Positions 33,147-42,616 of a stretch of 64,000 nucleotides of DNA are shown here, one piece after another. The first letter of the stretch is position 1. Every line of letters begins with the position of its first letter. The notes below the pieces were generated by a model. That model was not told the origin of the DNA. It did not search any database and saw nothing but the letters and a program-made list of their open reading frames with translations. The stretch comes from Micromonospora zingiberis (GTDB taxonomy: Bacteria > Actinomycetota > Actinomycetes > Mycobacteriales > Micromonosporaceae), in the NCBI RefSeq assembly GCF_004331455.1, contig NZ_SJJR01000002.1, positions 186,001-250,000 of the forward strand, written 5' to 3'. Position numbers and translations under genes: made by a program.

Positions 33147-33836
33147 TAGAGCGGCGGCGGTGCGGACCAGGTGCGGGTCCACCGCGAACCGGCCGGTGAT
33201 CACCGTCGGTGGGTGCGCGATCGAGGCGGCGGCGACCTGGGCCGGCGCGATCCGGGCGGTGAACGTGGCAGTGGCGGGGTCGACCTCCACCAGCGCGTCG
33301 TGGAAGCCCAGCCAGCTGCCGACGATCGGATGCCACACCTTGTAGACGGTCTCCTTGGCGCTGAACACCACGGTCGGCCAGGAGACGCCCGGAGGCAACC
33401 GGTCGGCCTGTTCCTCCTCCTCCGGCAGGCAGATCAGGCGGCGTACCTCCGGGCTCAGCTCGCGGTGCTGTTCGGCGTCCATGCCGACCGCCCGGATCTC
33501 GCTGCCGCGCCCCACCGCGGCGGCGCAGTAGCCGCGGGTGTGGGTGATGGTGCCGACCGTTCCCGGTGGCCAGATCGGCGACCGGTCGGCACCGGCCGGC
33601 ACGGCGACGGGCGGCAGGCCCAGCATGGCCATGGCCCGGCGGGCACAGACCCGCCCGGCGGTGAAGTCGCGCCGCCGGCTGGCCACCACGCGGTCGCCCA
33701 GGCAGGCCGCCTCGGCGGCGTACAACTGCCCGTCCCAGTCGGGTGGCTCCGCCACCGCCACCGCAACGGCCGGCGGCAGCAGGTCACGCACGGTCGGCAC
33801 CGCACTGGTGGGCCCGACCGGCGCTCCCGGTAGCAT
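33126..33836 (-). CDS. 4'-phosphopantetheinyl transferase (EntD/Sfp type)
   Basis: 236 residues from the ATG at 33836; an alternative start at 33914 is open but poorly supported. The family moves the phosphopantetheine arm of CoA onto carrier proteins of polyketide, peptide or fatty-acid synthases. The metal-binding motif reads VGMDAE near residue 126 and the second motif FSAKETVYKVW near 165, as in EntD-type enzymes. An N-terminal FTAGRVCARRAM matches the CoA-binding start of that class. No carrier-protein gene lies in the window, so it probably serves distant pathways. The last residues (ADLGT) and stop come from a dispersed hairpin, replacing the native end. Confidence 0.88.
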   Translation of the reverse strand: MLPGAPVGPTSAVPTVRDLLPPAVAVAVAEPPDWDGQLYAAEAACLGDRVVASRRRDFTAGRVCARRAMAMLGLPPVAVPAGADRSPIWPPGTVGTITHTRGYCAAAVGRGSEIRAVGMDAEQHRELSPEVRRLICLPEEEEQADRLPPGVSWPTVVFSAKETVYKVWHPIVGSWLGFHDALVEVDPATATFTARIAPAQVAAASIAHPPTVITGRFAVDPHLVRTAAALAADLGT

Positions 33837-34032
33837 CGACCGACGCTGATCCGGGCGAGTGCGAGTGGTTCGGGTGGTGTGTCGCGGCGGCCATGGCTGG
33901 TGAACGTACCGCAACGATGTAACACCGGAGCGTTTCCGGGCGCTGTACGTTCGGCGCGGGGACCATGAATTCGGTCGATGATCGGCGGCAGGGGCTCCAC
34001 CTGCCGTCCACGGCGAGGCGGAAGGGAGCGCG

Positions 34033-34338
34033 ATGACAGGTGTTGCGGATCGCTCGGATGTCGGGGCGGCTCAGACGGGCAGTGTCGCGATCGCGGCGGG
34101 ACCAGGTGAGCATGCTCCGGTGACACCCGACTGGACGTGCGGCACCTGTGGCGCGGAATGGCCGTGTGAGCCGAAACGTAACCGGCTGCTGTCCGAGTAC
34201 GCGGCGGATCGCGCGATGCTCAGCATCTACCTGGGCGCCTGTCTGGCCGCCGCCGCCGACGATCTGCACCTGTCCGGGTCGACCTCGTTGCAGGATCGGT
34301 TTCTGGGTTGGCTGCCGCGCCGGCCGAAGCGGTTCTGA
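34033..34338 (+). CDS. Small cysteine-motif protein
   Basis: 101 residues from the ATG at 34033, with GGAAGGGAGCG upstream. After a flexible acidic start, WTCGTCGAEWPCEPKR near residue 35 contains three cysteines in CxxC-x5-C spacing that could bind a metal. The rest is helical (RAMLSIYLGACLAAAADDL). Similar small proteins are common in Micromonospora and Streptomyces and sometimes carry a misleading flavin-reductase label; no flavin motif is present here. The function is unknown. It ends before two strong terminators. Confidence 0.6.
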   Translation: MTGVADRSDVGAAQTGSVAIAAGPGEHAPVTPDWTCGTCGAEWPCEPKRNRLLSEYAADRAMLSIYLGACLAAAADDLHLSGSTSLQDRFLGWLPRRPKRF

Positions 34339-34517
34339 AAAGATCATGACGCGCGCCGGGACAGTCGACATCCCGGCGGTGACCAGCGCTCCGGCGTGGC
34401 GATGGGTCACCCAGCGGTGACCTCGCAGGTGTGATCGTCACCCTGACCGGTGCCCGTCGGAAATCTGACCCGGTCCGCCCCGTTGTGCCGCTGGTCATGG
34501 GTGGTTAAGCTTTTGAT

Positions 34518-34571
34518 GCGCGCCCCAATCGCCCGCTTCCCCCGTGGCAGGCGATCGGGGCGCGTCCTTTT
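34518..34571 (+). terminator. Intrinsic terminator 1
   Basis: GCGCGCCCCAATCGCC pairs with GGCGATCGGGGCGCG and is followed by TCCTTTT. It also carries AAGCTTTTG before the left arm, so it may act from both sides. With the next terminator it fills most of the 34339-34696 gap. Confidence 0.85.
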
Positions 34572-34583
34572 GCCTGTAGGACC

Positions 34584-34620
34584 CGAAAAAGCCCGCACGC
34601 TCAGGCGTGCGGGCTTTTCG
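34584..34620. terminator. Intrinsic terminator 2 (bidirectional)
   Basis: CGAAAAAGCCCGCACGC / GCGTGCGGGCTTTTCG with a TCAG loop, an A-run on one side and a T-run on the other. It separates the convergent 34033 gene and pmt. Confidence 0.9.
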
Positions 34621-34696
34621 CCGTACGGGTTCGACACGGTGGCGGCAGTTCGCCGCGCGGTGGCCCGGGGCCCCGGCCCCGGACCACCGTCCGCGA

Positions 34697-36388
34697 TCAG
34701 ATCCAGCGACCGTTCAGCCACATCCGTGCCGACCACTCCGGGTACGGAATGTTCTGGCCCACGAAGATCGGATAGAAGTACGCGAAACAGAGCACGACGA
34801 GCACCACGTACGCCCCGGCTACCACCGCGCCGATCAGCCGACGGTCCCGGCTGGCCTCGTCGTCCGCACCGCCGACGGGTCTGCTCCCACTCAGCCCGGC
34901 CGGTGACGCGATCGCGCCCAGCACATAGACCACTGCCAGCACCAGGAACGGCAGCGCGGGCGCGGTGTAGAAGGAGAACATCGTCCGGCCGTCGAGGGCG
35001 ATCCAGAACCAGGGCAGCAGGCCGGCGGCCACGGTGAGCAGGATCGCCCCGGCTCGCCAGTCCCGCCGGGCCAGGCCCAGCCAGACCAGCGCCACCAGCG
35101 CGGGCAGGAAGGACCACCACAGCAGCGGCGTGCCGAGCAGCAGCACCTCCTCGGCGCAGGTCGGTGCCCCGCAGCCCGGGGGTTGCAACCAGTGGAACGC
35201 CACCGGCCGGCCCAGCAGCAGCCACTGCCACGGCCACGACTGGTACTTGTGTGGATCGTCGAGCTGGTTGTGGAAGCCCAGCGCGGCCTGGTGGTACTGC
35301 ACCAGGTTCCACAGCGGGCCGAAAACCGGGACATCGCTGAGCCCTGCCTGCGGGTACCGCTCGGCGAGCCGGTAGTAGCCCTCGTGGCTGAGCAGCCAGC
35401 CCGACCAGGTCGTCACGTAGGTGACCGCCATCAGCAGGCCGGCGAGCACCATCCACGGCACCCCGTCGAGCAGGGTGCCGCGCCACGGTCGGCGTACCCC
35501 GGCCGAGCGGCGGGCGCCGACGTCCCAGAGCAACATCAACAGGGCGAACGCGGGAACGAAGAACAGCGCACTCCACTTGACCGCGAAGGCGCAGCCGAGC
35601 AGGACCCCGGTCGCCAGCCGCCACCAGGGCCAGTTCCGCCAGCCGCCGGGTGGGCGGCCGGCACGTCCCCGGGCGGTCGGATCCAGCCCCGCCTCCAGGG
35701 CCCGTGCCCAGCGCCGGCGGGTGGCGTCCCGATCGAGCACCAGCGCGCCGAACGCGGCCAGCACGAAGAAGAGCAGGAAGATGTCGAGCAGCGCGGTGCG
35801 GGACAGCACCAGGTGGAACCCGTCGATCGCGAGCAGCAGACCGGCGGCGCAGCCGAGCACCGTGGAGTGGAACATCCGGCGGCCGATGCGGACCAGGAGC
35901 AGCACCGACAGGGTGCCGATGAGTGCCGCCGAGAAGCGCCAGCCGAACTCGGGCGAGGTGGTCCACAGGTGGCCGGGGACCGAGATGCCGTGCTCGACGT
36001 CGGAGTAGCCGAAGGCCCACTCGCCCAGACCGATCAACCACTTGCCCAGTGGCGGGTGGACCACGTACGACGGGCCGCCGTCCTTGTAGTTCCACTCCAC
36101 GCCCTTGTCCACCAACGCCCAGGCGTCCCGGGCGTAGTAGATCTCGTCGAAGATCTTCCCCGGTGGATGGCTGAGGTTGGCGAACCTGAAGATCGCCGCG
36201 ATCGCCACCACCACCGCCGTGGCCAGCCACGACCGGCTGTCCAGTCGAGCCTCGACGGTGGCTAGCCGGTGGCGGATCGTCGCCGGTATGCCACTGTCCG
36301 GCCGGCCCGTCGAGCCGGCGGTGGGGGATCCGGCATCCGGCGCGGGCTGGTCGGCGCTCGCGCTGTGTGCTGTCGACGCACTCGTCAC
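34697..36388 (-). CDS. pmt: Polyprenyl-phosphate-mannose--protein O-mannosyltransferase
   Basis: 563 residues from the GTG at 36388; longer frames reach into rsmI. The GT39 signature appears near residue 70 (GKIFDEIYYARDAW) and VVHPPLGKWLIGLGEWAFGY near 108, which bear the acidic residues that contact the lipid-linked mannose. About ten membrane helices follow in two blocks, with a loop rich in aromatic residues (SWPWQWLLLGRPVAFHWL) in the C-terminal part. The enzyme O-mannosylates secreted proteins as they leave the Sec channel. Divergent arrangement with rsmI is the same as in mycobacteria, so the pair marks the re-entry into conserved gene order after the accessory stretch. Confidence 0.93.
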   Translation of the reverse strand: MTSASTAHSASADQPAPDAGSPTAGSTGRPDSGIPATIRHRLATVEARLDSRSWLATAVVVAIAAIFRFANLSHPPGKIFDEIYYARDAWALVDKGVEWNYKDGGPSYVVHPPLGKWLIGLGEWAFGYSDVEHGISVPGHLWTTSPEFGWRFSAALIGTLSVLLLVRIGRRMFHSTVLGCAAGLLLAIDGFHLVLSRTALLDIFLLFFVLAAFGALVLDRDATRRRWARALEAGLDPTARGRAGRPPGGWRNWPWWRLATGVLLGCAFAVKWSALFFVPAFALLMLLWDVGARRSAGVRRPWRGTLLDGVPWMVLAGLLMAVTYVTTWSGWLLSHEGYYRLAERYPQAGLSDVPVFGPLWNLVQYHQAALGFHNQLDDPHKYQSWPWQWLLLGRPVAFHWLQPPGCGAPTCAEEVLLLGTPLLWWSFLPALVALVWLGLARRDWRAGAILLTVAAGLLPWFWIALDGRTMFSFYTAPALPFLVLAVVYVLGAIASPAGLSGSRPVGGADDEASRDRRLIGAVVAGAYVVLVVLCFAYFYPIFVGQNIPYPEWSARMWLNGRWI

Positions 36389-36472
36389 CCGGCGATCGTA
36401 GGCTGCCAACGGGGGCGATGGCGTGCATCGTCCCCGATTCCGGTACGACCATCGATGAAGGAGTTCGCACTC

Positions 36473-37324
36473 GTGGGCGAAATGTCCGGCTCGGGCCGTC
36501 TGGTTCTGCTCGGCGCGCCACTCGGCAATCCCGCCGACGCCTCCGCCCGCCTGCGCGACATGCTCGCCACCGCCGACGTGGTCGCCGCCGAGGACACCCG
36601 TCGGCTCAGCCGGCTGGCCCGCGACCTCGACGTGACGATCGCGGGGCGGATCGTCTCCTACTTCGAGGGCAACGAGGAACGGCGGACCCCCGAACTGGTC
36701 GACGAACTCACCGCCGGACAACTCGTCGTCCTGGTCACCGACGGCGGCATGCCGAGCGTCTCCGACCCCGGCTATCGACTGGTCCGGGCCGCCCTGGACG
36801 CCGGGATCCCGATCACCGCCGCACCCGGTCCGAGCGCGGTCACCACCGCTCTGGCGCTGTCCGGGCTGCCCTCCGACCGGTTCTGCTTCGAGGGGTTCCT
36901 GCCCCGCAGCCCGAGCGCCCGCCGGTCCCGGCTGCGGGCGCTGGCCACCGAGGAACGGACCCTGGTCCTGTTCGAGGCGCCGCACCGGGTCACCGCCGCC
37001 CTCGCCGACCTGGCCGACACCTTCGGTGCCGACCGGCCCGCCGCGCTGTGCCGGGAACTGACCAAGACGTACGAGGAGGTGCTGCGCCGGCCGCTCGGCG
37101 AACTGGCCCGGTGGGCCGCCGAGGGTGACCCGCGCGGCGAGATCACCCTCGTGGTGGCGGGCGCCCCGGCGACGCCCGCGACCCGCCCCGACGACGACAC
37201 GCTGCGCGCCGCAGTGGCCGAACGCGAAGCCACCGGCCTGACCCGCCGCGACGCGATAACCGAGGTGGCGAGCACCTTCGGTCTGCGCCGACGCGACGTC
37301 TACACCGTCGTGCACCAGGTGTAA
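36473..37324 (+). CDS. rsmI: 16S rRNA (cytidine1402-2'-O)-methyltransferase
   Basis: 283 residues from the GTG at 36473, which has AAGGAG 9 nt upstream; ATG 36482 is a near alternative. The tetrapyrrole-methylase fold shows LVLLGAPLGNPAD at the start, ADVVAAEDTRRLSRL near residue 37, TDGGMPSVSDPG near 90 and the AAPGPSAVTTALALSGLPSD SAM site near 118. RsmI methylates the ribose of C1402 in the decoding centre together with RsmH. The gene diverges from pmt across 84 bp. Its TAA stop is shared with the beginning of a dispersed repeat at 37323. Confidence 0.94.
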   Translation: MGEMSGSGRLVLLGAPLGNPADASARLRDMLATADVVAAEDTRRLSRLARDLDVTIAGRIVSYFEGNEERRTPELVDELTAGQLVVLVTDGGMPSVSDPGYRLVRAALDAGIPITAAPGPSAVTTALALSGLPSDRFCFEGFLPRSPSARRSRLRALATEERTLVLFEAPHRVTAALADLADTFGADRPAALCRELTKTYEEVLRRPLGELARWAAEGDPRGEITLVVAGAPATPATRPDDDTLRAAVAEREATGLTRRDAITEVASTFGLRRRDVYTVVHQV

Positions 37325-37374
37325 GGAAGGGCACCCTGTTAACGCCTCAGGTATAGCAAGGGCCCCCTTTTAAC
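37323..37374. repeat. AAGGAAGGGCACC repeat, full copy
   Basis: A 52 bp element from AAGGAAGGGCACC through GTTAACGCCTC to CCTTTTAAC. It matches the inverted element at 43523-43580 at most positions. The ends can pair, so it may fold as a hairpin and could stop transcription after rsmI. Confidence 0.75.
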
Positions 37375-37383
37375 CAAGCCGCT

Positions 37384-38313
37384 TCACCAGGCGGCGACGA
37401 GGAAGCCGAGGGCGATCACCAGCGGGCCGGCGAACCCGGCGGCGACCGCCCAGCGTCGGGTGTTCGGGTCGGGTAGCCGGGTCGCGCCGGTCCACCGCAC
37501 GATGCCCGCAGCGCAGCCGAGCAGCGCCAACAGGCCGAGCAGCCACCGCAGGTGCGCACCGACGCCCCGGTCGGCGTACGCGGTGTCGGCGTCCGGGCCG
37601 GTGACCCGGGCCGGCAGGACCGCACCGCTGGTGGCCCGCCGCTCGGGCACCCCACTGACCCGTACGCCATGGGTGCGGAACCGCTCGTCGGCGGCGGTGA
37701 AGATGCCCCGGCAGCGTTGGCTCAGCCCGCCGCCGGTGCAGTCGGTCACGACCACGGTGCCCGAGGTGGCATGCCCGACGGCGAGCCAGAACGGGCCGGC
37801 GCTGACCCAGGCGAAGAAGGCCGCCGCCAGGCTCAACCCGACCAGCGCGGCCAGCCCCACCAGCGGGTCCGGCGGATGGCGGGCCCGCTCCCGGCGACGC
37901 CACACCGGCCAGGCCGGTCGCCACCAGGGGCGGGACTCCTCCTGCCGCACCGGGGTGCCGTCCCAGTGCACCTGCTCGATCGGTGCCCAGAACGTGTCGC
38001 CCTGCTCCGGCGTACCGGCATCGGTGGGGTGATCCCGGCGCCCGGCGGACCGCACCGGGACCCGACGCGGCAGCGCGTCGACCGGCGCCCCGGTGGTCGG
38101 CTCGACCTCGACGGCGGCCGGGGCGGGAGCCTCGGGTGTCCCGGCGTCGAGGGTCTCCGGCGGCATGGTCCGGGGATGCGGTGCCACCGCGTGGGTACGC
38201 GAGGTCGTCACCGCATCCGGACGCTGGGCGGCCGCCCCCGGATCCGGGCGGGCGTCCGAGGGAGAGCCCTCGTCGTGGTCGTGCGCGGCTCTGCTGCCAG
38301 TCACGCGGTTCAT
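37384..38313 (-). CDS. Membrane protein of unknown function
   Basis: 309 residues. The first half is cytoplasmic, Pro/Ala/Arg-rich and disordered (about 1-140). A helix (LVGLAALVGLSLAAAFFAWV) leads to an external domain (about 175-240) with two cysteines (VTDCTGGGLSQRC), then two more helices near the C-terminus (LRWLLGLLALLGCAAG and FAGPLVIALGFLVAAW). No catalytic motif is visible and I do not recognise the family. It faces rsmI across the repeat at 37323 and diverges from metG. Confidence 0.62.
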   Translation of the reverse strand: MNRVTGSRAAHDHDEGSPSDARPDPGAAAQRPDAVTTSRTHAVAPHPRTMPPETLDAGTPEAPAPAAVEVEPTTGAPVDALPRRVPVRSAGRRDHPTDAGTPEQGDTFWAPIEQVHWDGTPVRQEESRPWWRPAWPVWRRRERARHPPDPLVGLAALVGLSLAAAFFAWVSAGPFWLAVGHATSGTVVVTDCTGGGLSQRCRGIFTAADERFRTHGVRVSGVPERRATSGAVLPARVTGPDADTAYADRGVGAHLRWLLGLLALLGCAAGIVRWTGATRLPDPNTRRWAVAAGFAGPLVIALGFLVAAW

Positions 38314-38438
38314 TGGACACCGGTCGACGAGTCACAACGTGCAGCTCAGGTAGCGTGTCGGCGACAAATCGGGCGGGCGTGCGCCGGCTGTACCGACCCG
38401 GCACCCGTATTGGTTCGCAGCCACCCCGGGCGGGTCAC

Positions 38439-38444
38439 TAGGCT
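38439..38444 (+). promoter_or_regulatory. Leaderless-type -10 box of metG
   Basis: TAGGCT lies 8 nt before the ATG at 38453, with no ribosome site. Confidence 0.5.
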
Positions 38445-38452
38445 TCCTGGGC

Positions 38453-40255
38453 ATGAGTCACGTTCTCGCGGCAGTGGCCTGGCCGTACGCCAACGGCCCA
38501 CGCCACATCGGCCACGTCTCCGGTTTCGGCGTTCCCTCCGACGTCTTCGCCCGGTACATGCGGATGGCCGGTCACGACGTGCTCATGGTCTCCGGCACCG
38601 ACGAGCACGGCACCCCGATCCAGGTGCAGGCCGACGCCGAGGGGCTGACCCCGCGTGAGCTGGCCGACCGGTACAACCGGGTGATCGTGGAGGACCTGCA
38701 CGGCCTCGGCCTGTCGTACGACCTGTTCACCCGGACCACCACCCGCAACCACTACGCGGTGGTGCAGGACCTGTTCGAGGGGATGTACCGCAACGGCTAC
38801 ATCGTGCCGAAGACCACGATGGGAGCGATCTCCCCGTCGACCGGCCGCACCCTGCCCGACCGGTACATCGAGGGCACCTGCCCGATCTGCGGCTACGACA
38901 GCGCCCGGGGCGACCAGTGCGACAACTGCGGCAACCAGCTCGACCCGATCGACCTGATCAACCCCAAGTCGAAGATCAACGGCGAGACGCCGAAGTTCGT
39001 CGAGACCGAGCACTTCTTCCTCGACCTGCCCGCCCTGGCCGACGTACTGCGGCAGTGGCTGGACACCCGGGAGGGCTGGCGCCCCAACGTGCTGCGCTTC
39101 TCCCGCAACCTGCTCGACGACCTCCAGCCCCGGGCCATCACGCGGGACCTGGAGTGGGGTGTGCCGATCCCGCTCGACGGCTGGCGTGAGCGCACCGACA
39201 AGCGCATCTACGTGTGGTTCGACGCGGTGATCGGCTACCTTTCCGCCTCCATCGAGTGGGCCCGCCGCACCGGCGACCCGGAAGCCTGGCGTCGCTGGTG
39301 GTCCACGGACGGGCAGGGCAAGGACGCCCAGTCCTACTACTTCATGGGCAAGGACAACATCGTCTTCCACTCGGTGATCTGGCCCGCCCTGCTCGCCGGC
39401 TACTCCGGCGAGGGCGCCCGCGACGGCGAGCCGGGCCAGCTCGGCCCGCTCAACCTGCCCACCGAGGTGGTCTCCAGCGAATTCCTGACCATGGAGGGAC
39501 GCAAGTTCTCCTCCTCCCGCCGGGTGGTCATCTACGTCCGGGACTTCCTGGAGCGCTACGACGCCGACGCGCTGCGGTACTTCATCGCGGTGGCCGGCCC
39601 GGAGAGCAACGACACCGACTTCACCTGGGCCGAGTTCCTCCGGCGCAACAACGACGAACTCGTCGCCGGCTGGGGCAACCTGGTCAACCGGTCGGTCTCG
39701 ATGGCCGCGAAGAACTTCGGCCAGATCCCGGCGGTCGACCCGGCCGGCCTCACCGACGCCGACCAGGCGCTGCTGGCGGTGGCCCGCGCCGGCTTCACCA
39801 CGGTCGGCGACCTGATCGCCAAGCACCGCCAGAAGCAGGCCATCGGCGAGGCGATGAAGGTGGTCGCCGAGGCCAACAGGTACCTCTCCGAGCAGGCGCC
39901 GTGGAAGCTCAAGGACGAGGCGGACAAGCCCCGGATGGGCACCATCCTGCACGTCGCCCTCCAGGTGGTCAGCGACGCCAACACGCTGCTCACCCCGTTC
40001 CTGCCGCACTCCGCGCAGAAGGTCCACGAGCTGCTCGGCGGCACCGGGGTACACGCCCCGATGCCGGTCATCGAGCAGGTCGACGACCTCGACGGCGGGC
40101 CCGCGTACCCGGTGCTGACCGGGGACTACACGCAGGGCGCCCGCTGGGAATCCGTACCGCTTGAGGCGGGCCGACCGCTCGCGGCGCCCAAGCCGGTGTT
40201 CCGCAAGCTCGACCCGTCGATCGTCGACGAGGAACTGGCCCGGCTCGGCGGCTGA
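38453..40255 (+). CDS. metG: Methionine--tRNA ligase
   Basis: 600 residues. Class I motifs are intact: the HIGH-type [11 protein letters not shown] near residue 17, and the KMSKS equivalent reads GRKFSSSRR near residue 348. The knuckle domain carries four zinc-ligand cysteines in [19 protein letters not shown] near 143-159, as in the four-cysteine MetRS1 type. No C-terminal tRNA-binding extension is present. It charges initiator and elongator tRNA-Met. A TAGGCT box 8 nt upstream suggests a leaderless transcript. A strong hairpin follows, and tatD and rsmA come next on this strand, as in mycobacteria. Confidence 0.97.
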   Translation: MSHVLAAVAWPYANGPRHIGHVSGFGVPSDVFARYMRMAGHDVLMVSGTDEHGTPIQVQADAEGLTPRELADRYNRVIVEDLHGLGLSYDLFTRTTTRNHYAVVQDLFEGMYRNGYIVPKTTMGAISPSTGRTLPDRYIEGTCPICGYDSARGDQCDNCGNQLDPIDLINPKSKINGETPKFVETEHFFLDLPALADVLRQWLDTREGWRPNVLRFSRNLLDDLQPRAITRDLEWGVPIPLDGWRERTDKRIYVWFDAVIGYLSASIEWARRTGDPEAWRRWWSTDGQGKDAQSYYFMGKDNIVFHSVIWPALLAGYSGEGARDGEPGQLGPLNLPTEVVSSEFLTMEGRKFSSSRRVVIYVRDFLERYDADALRYFIAVAGPESNDTDFTWAEFLRRNNDELVAGWGNLVNRSVSMAAKNFGQIPAVDPAGLTDADQALLAVARAGFTTVGDLIAKHRQKQAIGEAMKVVAEANRYLSEQAPWKLKDEADKPRMGTILHVALQVVSDANTLLTPFLPHSAQKVHELLGGTGVHAPMPVIEQVDDLDGGPAYPVLTGDYTQGARWESVPLEAGRPLAAPKPVFRKLDPSIVDEELARLGG

Positions 40256-40268
40256 GGCAACACCCACA

Positions 40269-40307
40269 CGACGGGCGCGACACCCCAGCCGGGGGTCGCG
40301 CCCGTCG
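40269..40307 (+). terminator. Hairpin terminator after metG
   Basis: CGACGGGCGCGACACCCC pairs with GGGGGTCGCGCCCGTCG around a four-base loop; no U-run. Confidence 0.75.
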
Positions 40308-40329
40308 CGTCTGCGGTGGCCGGGCCAGG

Positions 40330-41181
40330 TCAGGCCCGAGCCATCGACGGCGAACCGATGAACTCCATGATCGCCTTGTTCACCTCGGTGGCGTTGGTCC
40401 ACGGCGTGCCGTGCGGCGCACCCTTGAGGGTGACCAGCCGGCTGTCCGACAGCATCGGCTGCAACCGCTGACCCGTCTTCGGGTACGGCAGCACCATGTC
40501 CTTGTCGCCCTGCACGATCAGCACCGGCACGTCGATGCGCGACACGTCGGCCCGGAAGTCGGTGCCCCAGGCGTCCACGCTGTCGTGCGTGGCGATCGCC
40601 GAGGCCCGCGCGCCGATCTCCCAGTGCGCCCGGTACGCCTCCTCGCTGACCAGCTTGCCCCGGTTCTCGTCGTAGTTGAAGAAGGCGTTGCAGAACTGGG
40701 TGAGGTAGGCGAACCGATCCTCGATGATGGCCTTCTTGAACCCCTCGAAGAGGCTCGGATCGACGCCCTCCGGGTCGTCCGGTGTCTGCTTCAGGTGCGG
40801 CGCCAGCGGTGCCAGCAGCACCGCCCGATCCACCCGATCCGAGCCGTACGCGCCCAGGTAACGGGTCACCTCGCCGGTGCCCATCGAGTGGCCGACCAGG
40901 ATCGCGTTACGCAGATCCAGCTCGGTCATCAGCACGTCGAGGTCGGCGGCGAAGGTGTCGTAGTCGTACCCGAACGCCGGCTGCGCCGAATTGCCGAAAC
41001 CGCGCCGGTCGTACGTGATCACCCGGTATCCGGCCGCGATCAGCGGCCCGGTCTGCTTCTCCCAGGTCGCCCCGTTGAACGGGAACCCGTGGATCAGCAC
41101 GATCGGCTGACCCGAGCCGTGATCCTCGTAGTACAGGTCGATCGGCGCGGAGTTCTCCGTGCCGACGGTGATGAAGGGCAT
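40330..41181 (-). CDS. Alpha/beta hydrolase (haloperoxidase-like)
   Basis: 283 residues from the ATG at 41181, with CAGGAGGACG upstream. The alpha/beta-hydrolase triad is visible: the nucleophile Ser in VGHSMGTGE near residue 96, the acid Asp near 226 (QGDKDMVLP), and the His in GAPHGTPW near 260. The oxyanion segment HGFPFNG is near 32. The sequence belongs to the cofactor-free chloroperoxidase/esterase group. The true substrate is unknown. It stands alone between metG and the unknown gene at 41256, on the opposite strand from the core genes. Confidence 0.88.
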   Translation of the reverse strand: MPFITVGTENSAPIDLYYEDHGSGQPIVLIHGFPFNGATWEKQTGPLIAAGYRVITYDRRGFGNSAQPAFGYDYDTFAADLDVLMTELDLRNAILVGHSMGTGEVTRYLGAYGSDRVDRAVLLAPLAPHLKQTPDDPEGVDPSLFEGFKKAIIEDRFAYLTQFCNAFFNYDENRGKLVSEEAYRAHWEIGARASAIATHDSVDAWGTDFRADVSRIDVPVLIVQGDKDMVLPYPKTGQRLQPMLSDSRLVTLKGAPHGTPWTNATEVNKAIMEFIGSPSMARA

Positions 41182-41255
41182 CGCGTCCTCCTGTCCAGGG
41201 TGGGACACGAGCCTTCCCCGGAGCCGGCCCGTTATTCCTGACCCCGGCCGGACCT

Positions 41256-42503
41256 TCAGAGGACGTACGGGTGATCCACCACCCGGTCGTCGGTGACCTC
41301 GCCGCCAGGAGCCCAGGTCTCGAAGACGCCCCGTTCGTGGCACTGCGCACCGGTGCTGACCACCGCGTCCGGATCCGGGTGCCGCAACCGCAGCCGCAGC
41401 CAGCCCGCCTCCTCCCGGAGCACCAGGCAGGGCGCTCCCCGCCAGGTCGCCAGGCGCAACCGCCGGCACACCCCGTCGACCGGGTACCGGGCGGCCCGGG
41501 TCAGCGCCAACACCCGGAACCCGCCGGGCAGGTCGGCCACCGCCTCGTACTCCCCACCGGCGTACGTGCCGACCAGCCGAGTGGACCGGGGCGCCTCGCC
41601 GGTCGGCACGTACTCCTGGTCCGGCGACAACCCCGGCACCGCGGCGAGCAGATGCCGCCACTGCGGCCCGACCATCCGCAGCCAGCCGCGCTGCTCGGCC
41701 TGGTACGCGTAGAGCACCACCTCGATCCCCTCGGCCGGATACGCCAGCAGGGTGGCGTTGGCCGGCATCGGCAGGTCGGCGAAGTCCCGGGTGACGAACT
41801 CGGGGATGAGCTGACTGCTGCTCGGCGTGAAGCCGGTGCCCAGCACGGCCGGCCCCAGCCGGTCCCGGGCGCTGAGCGCCGTCAGCCCCCGGTACGCGGC
41901 ACCGACCGGCACGTCGTAGTCACCCGGATCGGCGGCCCGCCAGCGCAGCGCGTACGTGACATCCACCCCGTCCCGACCACCGCCACCGTCGGTACGCAAC
42001 ACCGTGGTGGCCGCCGGGGTACGCAGGTGCGCCACGTCGTGCTCCCGGTAACAGAACCCGTGCGGCAGCCAGCCCCGCACGTAACCGGCGAGCTGCCGGG
42101 CGGAGAGGATCTTCACCATTCGGGTGCCCCGGCGGATGGTGGCCGACGCGCGGACCGTGGTGACCAGCGGATCGTCCGCGGCGCCGGGCTGCTGGCCGAG
42201 CCGGTGCACCTCCGACCAGCCCCGCTCGCGGTGCAAGGGCACCAGCAGCGGTGCCTCCGGCTCCTCGGCCGACGCGGTCGACCCGTGCACGGCGGTGACC
42301 TCGGTGACGTGCACGAAACGCCGCCACGGCAGCGCCGAGTTGGGTCGGGGCGCCCACTCGAAACCCGGCACCTCCTGCGGGCTGAACAATTCGTACGCCG
42401 CGCCGCGGGCGACCTCCTCGGCGGGGTAGACGGCACCGCCGTACGCCACCCGCAGACCGGTCCGCTCCTGCGCCGTGCCCTCGGCGCGAGGGGTGACGCT
42501 CAT
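41256..42503 (-). CDS. Hypothetical protein, 415 residues
   Basis: Start is the ATG at 42503, with GAGGTGAAG upstream. The sequence is soluble, with no signal peptide or membrane helix. It begins with short strand-rich segments (GLRVAYGGAVYPAEEVARG) and ends with GVFETWAPGGEVTDDRVVDHP. Between them are repeated arginine-rich strands such as RLVGTYAGGEYEAVADLPGG. I do not recognise a family. The strand-rich repeats suggest two related halves (about 1-230 and 230-415). Neighbours, an alpha/beta hydrolase and tatD, say little about the role. Confidence 0.6.
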   Translation of the reverse strand: MSVTPRAEGTAQERTGLRVAYGGAVYPAEEVARGAAYELFSPQEVPGFEWAPRPNSALPWRRFVHVTEVTAVHGSTASAEEPEAPLLVPLHRERGWSEVHRLGQQPGAADDPLVTTVRASATIRRGTRMVKILSARQLAGYVRGWLPHGFCYREHDVAHLRTPAATTVLRTDGGGGRDGVDVTYALRWRAADPGDYDVPVGAAYRGLTALSARDRLGPAVLGTGFTPSSSQLIPEFVTRDFADLPMPANATLLAYPAEGIEVVLYAYQAEQRGWLRMVGPQWRHLLAAVPGLSPDQEYVPTGEAPRSTRLVGTYAGGEYEAVADLPGGFRVLALTRAARYPVDGVCRRLRLATWRGAPCLVLREEAGWLRLRLRHPDPDAVVSTGAQCHERGVFETWAPGGEVTDDRVVDHPYVL

Positions 42504-42616
42504 GGCTTCACCTCGCTTCGTACAGTCACCCAGCGACGGTAGGACCGCCCGGCGTAGTCGAGGTGAACACCGGGTGGCGGACGGGTGGACCGCGCGGGTG
42601 TGTGATGCTGTCGCTG

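Noticed and set aside
34450..35037. Plus-strand open frame of 195 codons starting near the terminators
   Set aside because: It crosses two terminators and then runs antisense to pmt.
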